Shown: positions 22,078 to 32,289 of the stretch, piece after piece
Position numbering within the stretch: position 1 is the stretch's first letter
Layout: each line of letters begins with the position of its first letter
Assembly: GCA_025349905.2 (NCBI GenBank)
Contig: MU624558.1
Location: 1 to 58,487, forward strand
Direction: 5' to 3'
Origin: Blastocladiella britannica
Taxonomy: Eukaryota; Blastocladiomycota; Blastocladiomycetes; Blastocladiales; Blastocladiaceae
Length of the DNA: 58,487 nucleotides
Notes under the pieces: generated by a model
The model's database searches: none
What the model saw: only the letters and a program-made list of their open reading frames with translations
Told to the model about the DNA's origin: nothing
Made by a program: the position numbers and the translations under genes

Positions 22078-24027
22078 ATGATCATTATAATACTGCCCGA
22101 CATGGTCCTTGACACGGTTTTTTGCCATGTCATTGACGGACAGGCTGCGGACCGATGCCTGCAGCACTTCATGACGGTGAGCTTTTCCCACATACCGCGA
22201 TTCGGACGCACAGGGCTGCGGCAGCTATTACGCGTCGACGGCACAGAACTGAACGCGGTGCATTTGTTGGCGAGTCTTTTGAGCGCCTGGGCTGCGGTGA
22301 TGACCCCACTGAAGGTAGAGCAAGTGCCCAAACTGTTGCGAATTGCAGTCGCAAACACTAAATTGGACGTGGTGGACTGGCTCTGCGCGTACCGCAACCG
22401 GAAATATCGTGTATCGCTGACCGTCACGGCCGACCTCGTTGACACTGCCTCGGCCGCAGGTGCGCCCATGCTCGATCGCGTGTGACAGCTGCACTGCCGG
22501 GACCTCAAATTGCCGCCCGCCGCGTTCCCGTACTCGGCGCAGGCCGTCGACAATGTGACTGGTGGTGGTGGAACTAACACAGCAACCAATCCAGCGTTGG
22601 CTGGCCATGGCAAAAGGAAACTTGCCGCCCGTGCCCGAACCACTTGGCTCTGTTGCTGGTGGTGTGATCGCGTGTCCATTGACAAGCTCGTGTTGCGAGT
22701 TCTGCCCCCGCCCTCCTTGCACGCCCTGTTTGCCGACGGCGACAACATTGAACTTGATGACGACGAAGGGCAATATGGACTGCGTAACACTGGCGGACTG
22801 GATCTCGCCGACCTAGCACTCCTCGGCAAGCATGGCCTGCACGACACGCTGGAGCTGATTGGCACCATGCAGGACGCTGGCATTATTCGCGTGCGCTGTA
22901 TGGATCTGGTGCGGGCCAACCGACTGGCGCTGAAGAACCCTACCATCGTGGACGTGGGCGTGGTCGACTGGTGGCTGCGTCGGCACCTGGCTGGCAAGCT
23001 GAATATTATACCCTTGATCAACGTCCTGGAGCATGCTAGTATAGCCGCTCGCATTGAAACTCTGGATCGGGTATGGCAAGCGCGGCTGCAGCACCCCACC
23101 ATCCAGTTTGGAATCCCCAACTGCGTCGAGGTGACTTGCTCCACATGGCGTGCCATCACCAACCACTGGGTCGCAACGAGCGAGCGCTGTCCCGAGATCA
23201 AACTACCGACCTTTTCCTGGAAGCCCACCAGCGACGACACGCGCTCCGAACTGCAGGCGTTTTGGGACTCCCGCTCCGAGCTCTCTGTCGAATTCTCGGG
23301 AGATTTCATCAGCGCCGACAAGCGCGTCTTGGAGTGGGCGGAAGAAAATAGGAATCACCAGGATTACCGCTATTCCTACAGTGTGCCACCGTCTTTTAAG
23401 CTTGCATAGAACGCACGGCGCCTGGATACGCTCGAGTTCCTCCTCAAAGAACGGTATGCATCTCGTTTTCTGGGAAGCGCACGGACCAGCGTTCACAAAA
23501 TCGTGCAGTGCGACCCTGATCGACAGCACTGCAGCTCGGCCCTGATGATGTGGTGGTTCGAGCTGCTGACCACACCCAAAGAGTATGGATTCAGGGCGTT
23601 TGACGTTACCAAGTGCCTGCGAAAGAGCCTGGTGTGCGGGCACATGGGCTACGCTGGCTTGTGGGTGCAACTTTCGAGCAAGCTCAACAATCCCATTGCA
23701 ATCCACGACGTCGCTGCCATGGTGCGCCTTGATCTCTGCAACGACGACCTGGAGCGCGCTTTTGACACCTTGAAGTGGATGGTTGAGCGCTGGGGCGCAT
23801 TCGAGATGCCCGCGGAAATCATGACGAGCCTTTTGGATTCCAAGACGACTAAGACGCAATACGGCGAGCAGCAAGTGCTCGAGTGGCTGGCGGTCGAGGG
23901 ATCCACGCTCGGGATCACTGTCCCTGTGCTGTCCAAAGACCTTCAAGCGCACTGGGAGGTGATTCTGCGAGCCGCTCGCTTGCGGCTGTTCGATCGAGAG
24001 ATTGATGATCCTGTCCGTGTAGATTGA
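22078..24027 (+). pseudogene. Decayed Trp-rich helical-repeat protein with F-box-like start (copy A)
   Basis: One frame runs from ATG 22078 to TGA 24025, about 650 codons, broken by two stops: TGA at 22483-22485 and TAG at 23407-23409. The start ILPDMVLDTVFCHVID resembles an F-box. The remainder is a string of about 35-45-residue helical units with recurring Trp motifs (VVDWLCAYRN, VVDWWLRRHL, RIETLDRVWQ, ALMMWWFELL, VLEWLAVEGS), like degenerate ankyrin-type solenoids. It aligns end to end with copy B (25651-27548), and both stops fall where the repeat pattern expects Trp. Residues near 22555-22690 look out of frame compared with the pattern, so a pair of compensating indels is possible. Function unknown: F-box plus repeats would suggest a ubiquitin-ligase substrate receptor, by inference only. 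A functional gene using readthrough or cryptic introns is not excluded. Confidence 0.62.
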
Positions 24028-24099
24028 AGACGACGATGTTGCGTCCAAGGATGTAGTCGGGCGCTCTTTCCAAGGAAAAATTGCAAATAGAAAAACAAA

Positions 24100-25576
24100 A
24101 TGACGGTAATCGCGATCCACATTGGCGCCGGCCACCACAGCGTGAGACGCGAAGACGCGTACCGCACCGCGGCATTACGTGTTCTCAAGGCCATGCGCGC
24201 GCTGCTCGCTTCAGGTGCCAGTGCCTGCGACGTGGTAGTCGCGTGCATTGCTGCGCTTGAGGTATTTTTCATTCATTTATCACGTGGCCGCCGACTTACT
24301 AAATGGCAATTCCAAGGACGACCCGCTGTGGAATGCCGGCACGGGCTCGAATCTGACATGGGACGGCACGGTCGAGTGCGACGCGGCAATCATGTCGCCG
24401 CCATTTACTGGTGCCGTCGGCGCGATTGCTGGTGCGTCCTTGCTTTCTTATGAATACGCAGCACTAATTGACGACGATAACAGGCATCAAGAACCCGATC
24501 CGCGCGGCCCACGCCTTGATCGAGCACCAGCGCCATGGTCTTCTTCCTGGTGGACGCGTCCCGCCGTCGTGCGATTCCTCCTTTTTTGTGTAAAGAAGAC
24601 ACTCACAACTTGAGGAAATGCGCCAGATTCCTCGTCGGCAGCGGAGCTACGTCTTGGCTGTCATTGATGGGGCGAGAAGACTTGCTTTGCCCGCCGGCGT
24701 CCCTCGTCACAGGTGCCTTCATTAATTCATATTTTTTTTTCGACAAGTGATTGACATGACAGGTAGCGAGCAGCACCGCACGATTCCACCGGCACCGCGA
24801 GATCTGCGCGGCTGCTGCCACCATTGATGACGACGACCCTAACGACATGAATCACGATACGGTCGGGTGCGTGGTGATTGATGCAACTGGCACGGTCGCC
24901 GCCGGCGTCTCGTCAGGTGGCATCTCGCTCAAGTGGCCCGGACGCGTGGGAGAGGCACGAATCTCCATTAACTCTTGTCGCATGGCATACTTACTTATTT
25001 GACAAACAGGCTGCGATCTCGGGTGCGGGAGTCTGGGCGGTGCAAGGTGGGGGAGAACCTGCCTCTCCCTCCGTCGGCGTCAGCTGCTCGGGCACTGGCG
25101 AGCAGATCATGCGCGTGCTCCTGGCACAGCGAGCCGCGGGCGTGCTGTCTGCACCAGACCACGAGGAGGATCTTGACCGCAATCTCCGCCAACTGGTGCG
25201 CGATCCTGCAGCTGTTGCTTTTGGGAGTGATGAACCTGCCCTTGGTTTGGTTGCGCTCGTGGAGAATGCTGGCATCCGTGGTACGTCTCTCCGTTTTCCA
25301 TTTTGTATGCCTGCTGCTGACTCGTCTCTATTTCGCCCACATGCAATTATGATAGAGTACGCCCATTCATCGATTCAATCCTCGTTTCCAATGAGAATAA
25401 CTAAATATCGTAGGATGCACATTGCTCACTCGACGCCAAGCATGGGTGTGGCGGTATGGGATGGTCGCAAATCGCACTTTGTCCTCTCGCGCCGACGACC
25501 CGGTGCTCACTGTGCCGTACAGTCCATGTCGCTTGGAGCAGCTGCCCCTCCATCGCAACCCTCCACTCCAACATGA
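24100..25576 (+). CDS. TASP1: Threonine aspartase 1 (taspase-1), Ntn hydrolase
   Basis: Endoprotease of the type 2 asparaginase fold that self-cleaves before a catalytic Thr and then cuts proteins after Asp. Seven exons, 24100-24261, 24317-24431, 24484-24568, 24627-24712, 24767-24954, 25010-25280 and 25356-25576, give 375 residues, close to other taspases. Markers: IAIHIGAGHHS at the start, DDPLWNAGTGSNLTWDG, AVGAIAGIKNPIRAAHALIE, GGRVPPSFLVGSGA, then the nucleophile Thr181 in MNHDTVGCVVID and VAAGVSSGGISLKWPGRVGE. Intron 5 appears to use a GC donor (GAG/GCACGA), which gives the exact conserved junction GRVGE/AAISGAG; the alternative GT donor would drop three residues. Intron 6 is least certain. 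The gene looks intact although both neighbours are pseudogenes. Confidence 0.87.
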
Positions 25577-25650
25577 TCAGAAATGAAGTATATGTTGCTG
25601 TCGTTGGCCATTAATAGCAGATCAGAGTCGTAGCGTGGAGGTCTCTCAAA

Positions 25651-27548
25651 CTGCCCGACCTGGTTGCTCGACACCATATTCTGCCATGTCATCGGCGACC
25701 AACAAACTTGCTCGTAACCCGAGGACTGGAACGCCTGCCTTATGTCCACTCCGCTCCACCGCCTGCCGCAGTACACGCTCATGCTGCTGAAGCAGTGCTG
25801 CCCATTTTACGCCAACGTCAAGTCCACGTCCGAGTACGACGAAGACCGTCTGCCGAGCCTCGAGCTTTTTCGCGTCTGGCTCGCTGTGATCCCTGACGAC
25901 GAGCTCGACCTTGTCCACTTGCTCAAACTCGCAATCTCGGCCGACCGCCCCGACATTTACGACTTTTTGCTGGACGACTCTCACCCGCACTGCGACGTCA
26001 TTGGGTCGCCTGCCAACGAATTTCCGACTTCGGCCTCGGCCATCGACTGCGCGCCGAACATGGCCGCGCTCGACTGGTGGTGGGCAAAACACAAAGAGCA
26101 CGACCTTCACTCTAAGTACGCCAAGGCAGTGTACTTTGCCATGATGGGCTACACGCGCCGCGATACGTCGTCGCGTCTTGCCGTGTGCCACTGGTGGCGT
26201 GACCGCGCTCCAAGGCGGTTTATTGTTTGACGTCCAGCTCCTGATGTGCGATGGCCCCGACGCCTTTGATGACCAGCTGGAGGATCCGAACCCGAAGCTT
26301 TTGCGCCCGTTTAATATCGTGGACCTTTTGAACTTGGGCAGCCGCGGCCATGTCGAACTGCTCGAATTTTGGGCGTCAATGGTGGATACTGGTTTACTTG
26401 CACCGATTCCGATCCCTGATAACAACGACGACATGCTGTGGAACCGCCGGATCTTGGACGTTCGCGTACTTGAGTGGTGGCTGCAACGACACCACATGGA
26501 TGGGCTGCCGCTTCCCCCGATTCACGACCTGTTGGTGCATGCAAGCACCGAGAACCGCATCGATACCCTTGACTGGATCTGGCAGGCATCGCTGGCGGAT
26601 CTTGCTGTCGAATTCACTGTCCCGGCAGACTTAGCCATCTCGCGCGAAACGCTCCTCACCGCGCTCAAGTGGTGGCTGAATTTGCACGATGCTCAAGACC
26701 ACTGCTTGGCACTCCCGGCGTTTACCTGGAATCTTGACGAAAAAGATACTTGCGAGGATGTGCAGCCGTTTTGGGACCTGCAGTCACGCTCGTGTGCCCA
26801 AGACGGGACCAGTGGAAATTGCGCGATTCGCATCAAGTTCACCACGTACCCTGGCTCGCCCGACTTGCGCCCCCTGGATTGGCTGTGCGAGCACGGCCAG
26901 TCCATCACCGACGATTACAGCTACAAGGCTGGATTGGCCAATGTATTCAGTTGTGCTTGGGAGCACCGCCGGCTTGATACCCTCGACGAACTCGCGGTCC
27001 GCAGCTTGAGCCCCTGAAACAGCCTCCATTTTATGGGACGAGTTTCGCTCTGTGTGGGGAAAGCGATTGCCAACAACGACACGGAGCTCCTACGGTGGTG
27101 GCACCGCCACCCTATTCTTTACGAGGACCTGGACGCGTTTAGTCTGGCAAGATATATCGAGTCGTCACTGATGAGTGGGCACATCCATCTTGCCTCTGAA
27201 TGGCGTGCATTGGGGCGCCAGCTCTGGAACAATGAACCCCTGCTGAGCTTGGTACAGTTGGTGGTTTACTCGGTTCCGAATGGATCCCTATCGAACGCGG
27301 CCGCGAAGCTGGCGTTCCTGGCCGCTGAATCTCTCGGCCATCGCAGCGAAATCATCGACATCTCTGTTGAAAACTTGAAGTGTCTGGTGAACAACCGTGA
27401 AGAGTATCGCGCGCAGCAGCTCCTTGACTGGTTGGCAAAGGGCGGCCCAGCGCACGGCGTGGTGGTAGCAGTGGTCGAAGACGACGACGAACTCAAGGCC
27501 GAGTGGGACCGGATTCACCTCCTCGCGCAACCCTCCATTCTTGCTTGA
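25651..27548 (+). pseudogene. Decayed Trp-rich helical-repeat protein (copy B)
   Basis: Paralogue of copy A with heavier damage. The F-box-like start LPD-x-LLDTIFCHVI is split by one extra base near 25664 relative to copy A. TAA at 25715-25717 follows, then an open stretch (25742-about 26210), then a frame change near 26190-26230, a long open stretch to TGA 27015-27017, and a last one to 27548. Repeat motifs match copy A in order: LLEFWASMVDTG, VLEWWLQRHH, RIDTLDWIWQ, LTALKWWLNL, PLDWLCEHG, EHRRLDTLDE, ELLRWWHRHP, QLLDWLAKGG. The gene begins 74 bp after the taspase-1 stop. At least four lesions make a working product unlikely, though open stretches of 160-280 codons suggest recent decay. I see no transposon scars. 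Confidence 0.65.
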
Positions 27549-27772
27549 TTCAATTTCAATGTATCTTTATTTCTGTTTGTAAAGTACTTGGCCGCGTGAA
27601 GCCGAGGGAAAAGACCTTGTCCGCTCCGTTTGTTAGCGAGCTTGTAAATAAGAATAGCCAGCACTGACGGCTCCATATCAAACGCCGCGGCCCACACACA
27701 CACGAAAGCACCCACATACACACCGCTCATAGGACAAAGCGTACAAGTCTTAATAATATATTTTAACAGTAT

Positions 27773-29914
27773 TCATGCGCGTACACCACTGGCGAGCTCA
27801 AGATCGCGCGGTCGGCGAAAGAGCCCAGTGGCAGTGCCCTCCCACCATCGCGCGGCGGTAGCAAGCAAGAGCCACAGAAAGCACTGCGCCCACCCGACCA
27901 GCCCACAGACCGACCGAGGCGCCAGCCGCTTCCGCAGAAACACAAACGTGAACGGGACCGGCGCGGCCGAGCACTCGTCCACCGACCGCCGGCGCTGCAG
28001 CTGCAAGACTTTACGGCGCCGGTTCCCGTCGCGGCCCACCGGTCGCACCAGCAACTCGCCCAGCATGTCCTGCAGATCCGGGTCCAGGAAATACGTGGTG
28101 TAGTACCGGCGCATCAGAATCATTTCGTTGGCGATCCCAACCCCAAACCACGGCCGCCGCGTCAACGCACAATCGACGCCGTCGGCCATCACGTCCAGGC
28201 ACCGCGCCCGGTGGCCAGACAAGATCATGTCCTGGTGCACGGCGTCGGTGCCAATGTAGTGCCGCGCCAGTGCGTGGCCGTTGGCGACCCACAGGATCCG
28301 TAGCGGATCAACAATGTCGAGCAAGAGGTGCGTGGGTGCCCCGAGAGATACCAGCAGGTGCGGCAGCGCCAGCTCCGACAGGTGCGCCTGGATGATGTTG
28401 GTGCGGTCGATCGAATCGAGGCAATTGGTGCGGAATATCCCTCGCTGGACCACTTTGGGTGGCTGGGGTTGCGACGGCGAACGTTGCCGCACGACGGTGC
28501 TGGTGGTGACGCCCGGATGCCGCTGGTACCCGGCCACGGCGCGCTGGTACGCGGCGTGGGTGCGGCCCGTGACGGGTTGCGAGTGGTACTCGATCGGCCA
28601 GCACACGGGCGAGGAGCCGCAGTCGTCCTCTTCATCAGTTCCAGAGGTCGATGCACTTGGGGCGGGAGTGGACAGGGCAGTAGACGCGGCGGCGCGGTAG
28701 TATGGCGAGTCGCCATGCCGCAGCTCCGAGCACGCTTGCTCAAACAGCTCCGAGAGCGTGCGCTCGTGGGGCTGGCGGCGGTCGAGCAGATCCAGAAATG
28801 TCATGTGCGGTTGGATTGGGGCCCATGTGCGCAGGTACCGCTCGACCGGATTGGTGTCGCCCGACGCACCCAGTGCCGACACGCACACTGCTGGCTTCCA
28901 TTCGAAATCGGCCGGCGTTTGGGACCATACCAGCGGGACCGATCCGCGCGATTGCAGATGCGATGCCACCACCAACTCCCCTTTGCTAATGCTGCTGTTC
29001 TCGTTGCCGGCAGTATCCCGAGCAGCAGGACGCACGCGCGTTTCGAGCAGCAGTTCGGTCTCGACCGCCATGCTACACCCACCACCCAAAACAGATGCAG
29101 CCAGAGGCTTTGGGTCCATGCCACGCGAGTAGTAACGCCGGCCGAGCCGCCGCGTGTTCATGCGCGACATGAGCGTCACGGACAGCGGAGGCGACCTCGG
29201 ACCGGTGGAGATGGACGTGCTCCCGACAAATCCGGCCACCACACCCACAAAGAAATCGGCCAGGCAGTGCGCGTACCCAGCGGCAGCCAAATCGCGCCGC
29301 GGCGCCTCGAGCAGCTCGCGGTTCAGGAGAAAGTTGGCGTCCGCTGCGCTAGCCAACCCATCTCCCACTAGTAATGCAGCGGTTGCCGCCGGATGCGCTT
29401 GCTGCCGGTAAGCCGAGAGCGTGAGGTCCCGCTCGCGCGAGTAGTACAGGTGCTGGGAGTTGAAGAACCGCAGCAGGTTTGCCAGCGATGTCGCCTCCCA
29501 CTGTTCTTCGGCCATGCTGTGGTACGGAGCGGCGGAAATCGGAATCGCAGCCACGCGCTGGACACGATACACGCGGTCGTCGGCGACCGTTGCCACCAGA
29601 TCCGCCGCGGCAATGTACAGCAGGTGCTGCGCGGTGCCGAGGTCCAGGATCCCGACCAGCCCGCAGCACGCATGCTCGGCCACCACCGACCGGTGCGCGG
29701 CACCAAATTCGTCCAGTTTCGTGTCAATGGACGCGACGCCGCTGCCACTGTTGCCGTCGTAGACGAGGACCGGGTTGCTTTGCGAAGGTCGGGGGCGGAA
29801 TGCGGGCGGTTGTGGTGGCGGTGCAGAGGCGGCCAGCGACCCGCCAACGGGAATCGGCTCGACGACGACCGAGCCGTCATTGAGGACCTGCAAAAGAGAC
29901 GGTGGAGCGCGCAT
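27773..29914 (-). CDS. SAC1: SAC1-type phosphoinositide phosphatase
   Basis: Dephosphorylates phosphoinositides (mainly PI4P in Sac1) at the endoplasmic reticulum and Golgi. A single exon of 713 residues, unusual here for its lack of introns. Sac-domain markers: FFNSQHLYYSRERDLTLS, a MSRMNTRRLGRRYYSRGMD block (the family's NxRAGxRYxxRG motif), SRGSVPLVWSQ, and the catalytic P-loop NCLDSIDRTN with Cys498 and Arg504 (CX5R; most family members have Cys where Ser501 stands). NRRRKVLQLQ ends the domain. Near the C terminus CGLVGWAQCFLWLLLATAA is a hydrophobic segment, consistent with the membrane-anchored Sac1 class rather than Fig4 or synaptojanin. Some inserts (residues about 415-435) are Ser/Asp-rich. 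Confidence 0.85.
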   Translation of the reverse strand: MRAPPSLLQVLNDGSVVVEPIPVGGSLAASAPPPQPPAFRPRPSQSNPVLVYDGNSGSGVASIDTKLDEFGAAHRSVVAEHACCGLVGILDLGTAQHLLYIAAADLVATVADDRVYRVQRVAAIPISAAPYHSMAEEQWEATSLANLLRFFNSQHLYYSRERDLTLSAYRQQAHPAATAALLVGDGLASAADANFLLNRELLEAPRRDLAAAGYAHCLADFFVGVVAGFVGSTSISTGPRSPPLSVTLMSRMNTRRLGRRYYSRGMDPKPLAASVLGGGCSMAVETELLLETRVRPAARDTAGNENSSISKGELVVASHLQSRGSVPLVWSQTPADFEWKPAVCVSALGASGDTNPVERYLRTWAPIQPHMTFLDLLDRRQPHERTLSELFEQACSELRHGDSPYYRAAASTALSTPAPSASTSGTDEEDDCGSSPVCWPIEYHSQPVTGRTHAAYQRAVAGYQRHPGVTTSTVVRQRSPSQPQPPKVVQRGIFRTNCLDSIDRTNIIQAHLSELALPHLLVSLGAPTHLLLDIVDPLRILWVANGHALARHYIGTDAVHQDMILSGHRARCLDVMADGVDCALTRRPWFGVGIANEMILMRRYYTTYFLDPDLQDMLGELLVRPVGRDGNRRRKVLQLQRRRSVDECSAAPVPFTFVFLRKRLAPRSVCGLVGWAQCFLWLLLATAARWWEGTATGLFRRPRDLELASGVRA

Positions 29915-29949
29915 TCGTTGGCACTTTAAATTTAATCTATTTGGTTTTT

Positions 29950-32057
29950 CTACGTCCCCAGGAGAGTAGACGGCGACACGAACCGCAGCTCTGGTGGCGG
30001 CGGCGGCTGCTGTTCCAATGCCCCCTCATCGTCGCCGACAGACATGTCAAGATCGAGCCCGGGTGGTGATGGTGGCCGGAACCGGCCCGAAAACTTGGCC
30101 ATCATGAGGGCAGCAGGGGCTGTGTTGGACCGAGAGAGCCCACCCGATCCTGCCGACGCGCCGTCAAAGTCCATGCCAAGCGGCGACTCGGCTGCGTCGT
30201 CTGCACCTGGCGTGGCGGGAATCACGCGGAGAGCAGGTGGCCTCAGGCGAGCCGCCATCGCATCGTCGTCGTCGTTATCGCCATTGTCGCTGCTATGGTC
30301 AGTGACCACCAGCGACGGCAGCGGAAGCGCCACATCGGGCTCTGCGGCGCCGGGGATGTCACTGGTCGCGGCGGCCGCGGCGGCGTGCACGGCCGGTGAG
30401 TCCCACGGGATTGGACCCAGAGTGCGCGACGTTGGAGCCGTGGCGAGAGCAATTTGGGGCGAGGGCAGGTGCAGTACCATGTCCTCGGGTGCGGTAAGCG
30501 CGGCGGCTCGGTGCACGCGCACCACCCGGACTGCCGGACGCGCAGCCCCGACTGCTGTGCCGGCAGGGGCTCCGGCGGCCGTTGATCCACGGCCAGTGAC
30601 GAGACCACGTGCATTGAGCGCCGGCGACGCGCCGACGGGGTTGGTAGAAACAAATGGTCGGAAGGCGCCGGCGCGTGGCCGAGAAGCGGCGCTCGCTGAC
30701 ACGCTGCGTCCGAGGTTGGCTCCTCCTTTTTGCTGCTGGTCTTGCTGCATTTCCGGGCCAAATGGCGACCAATCCTGCTGTTGTTGCCCTTGTTGTAGTG
30801 GATGTGGATTTGGGTCGGTCGAGAGGGCCCCACCGCTTTGGTTTGGGACCACCGCCGCGCTGCCGCCGTCGAGCCCGCGCGATCTTCCACCACCGTTACC
30901 ACCAAAGAATCCTCGCCGCGACCGCAACCCCTCTTCGGCGATCCGCTCCAGTTTGCGACCTTTCCTGCGCGAGCGCAACCACCACAGCGCGCCAAAGATC
31001 AGGCCGGCAACAATCAGTCCTCCCGTCACGGCAGCAAGCAATGCCCACGTCGATAATGGGCGGCCCGAGAACGTGGTGGCGTGGGGAACAAACACGGGCG
31101 GCGCGCCACCGCCGCCTTGCGCATTGCATGGTTGCAGCTGGATCGTCGCGTTGGACCAGGTATCGGTGCTGTCATCGTAGTACATTTGAAGGCATGGCGA
31201 GTTAGCGGGGAATCCAGGCGGTAAGCAGAGCGACTGCGGGCCAATGTTGCTCACGGGGTCGGCGGTCGTGGGTGCTGCGATCGAGCACTTTTCGCCACGG
31301 AATTTGGCGAGCGATGCAGGTACGGCAGTGTAGTTTTCGGCATTGAGATGTCTTTTTTTTTTTGTCCGTAGTGAGCACATTAAGATCAATACAAAGAAAA
31401 AGCATGGAATATACTACGTACAGCACGGTGAGATTCATGGCGGTCACTGCGGCGGGAATGTCCTTGAGCGAGTTATGGCCCAAGTACAGCACCTGCAGGC
31501 TGGTGGCGTTTGCGAGATTTGGATGCACCGATGTGAATTGGTTATCCGATGCCGACCTGTCTCATATTTGATTTCGTTGGATCCAATTCAGCAATTCTTC
31601 AAGTGAGGTGTGGACATAAGAGAGAGGCGCACAGAAACTCGAGGTTTGGCAAGGAACCCAGCTCGGCCGGCAGCTGGCCCGAGAATTGGTTGTAGCGCAA
31701 CGAAAACTCGCGGAGGACTGTCAGCTGTGCGACCGGGGCCAGCGAGCCCGATAGCTTGTTGTTGTTAATATTGAGGTACCGCAACCATGGCAGCTTGGCC
31801 AGGGCGGCGGCGGGGAGGGTGCCGAGCAAGTTATTGGAGCGCAGGTCCAATTTGGCCACGTGGTTGTCGGCGTCGCACGTCACGCCGTACCATGCGCCAG
31901 TGCAGCAGTCGGTGGCGCCGGGTACGGCTGTGGCAAAGCCCTTGGACGATGCCCAGTGCTGACCGGCGGTGGCCTGGTACAACTGCAAGAGAGCGGTGCA
32001 TTCGGATGGGTCGGGCACCCCAGCGCCGACCACCGCTGCGGAAGGATGGGACGCCAT
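29950..32057 (-). CDS. Leucine-rich-repeat single-pass membrane protein
   Basis: Three exons, 32057-31633, 31556-31422 and 31351-29950, give 653 residues. The N-terminal half has the plant/fungal-like LRR N-cap (CTALLQLYQATAGQHW; DCCTGAWYGVTCDADN), four or five LRRs (VAKLDLRSNNLLGTLP; LRYLNINNNKLSGSL; LREFSLRYNQFSGQLP; LQVLYLGHNSLKDIP), then a Cys-containing juxtamembrane region with N-glycosylation sites. The helix STWALLAAVTGGLIVAGLIF is followed by basic residues (LRSRRKGRK), so the LRRs face out. The roughly 380-residue tail is disordered, Pro/Ser/Ala-rich, with no kinase domain. No clear signal peptide follows the first Met; an upstream exon may be missing. A surface sensor or adhesion role is inference. 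Both junctions restore LRR spacing. Confidence 0.78.
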
Positions 32058-32289
32058 TCAATTCAAGAATTTTGTAGACTTTTTTGGATTGAAAAAGGAG
32101 TCGCCCATTTGACATATCTGACACTTTCCCATACGGCTCACATCGGGCATCTCCGGGTTTGAGTGCAAATAACACATCACAGCAAAACCTTCGAACACGG
32201 GCACGACAAACAAAACCCGCTGCTCGTCCCTCCACCTCTCTTCCTCGGCTGGACCTCATCCCAAACAACACCACCCTCGTCAATCAACA

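Noticed and set aside
22483..23409. Alternative genetic code or selenocysteine to explain stops in copy A
   Set aside because: Other genes in the window end at TGA, TAG or TAA in expected places, and both affected positions fit Trp lost by point mutation.
22078..27548. Repeat-induced point mutation as the established cause of decay
   Set aside because: Both copies remain G+C-rich without obvious C-to-T saturation; two transitions are not enough to claim the process, so it is only listed as a test.
28328..29371. 347-codon plus-strand open frame
   Set aside because: Opposite the SAC1 phosphatase gene; no domain and no introns or context of its own.
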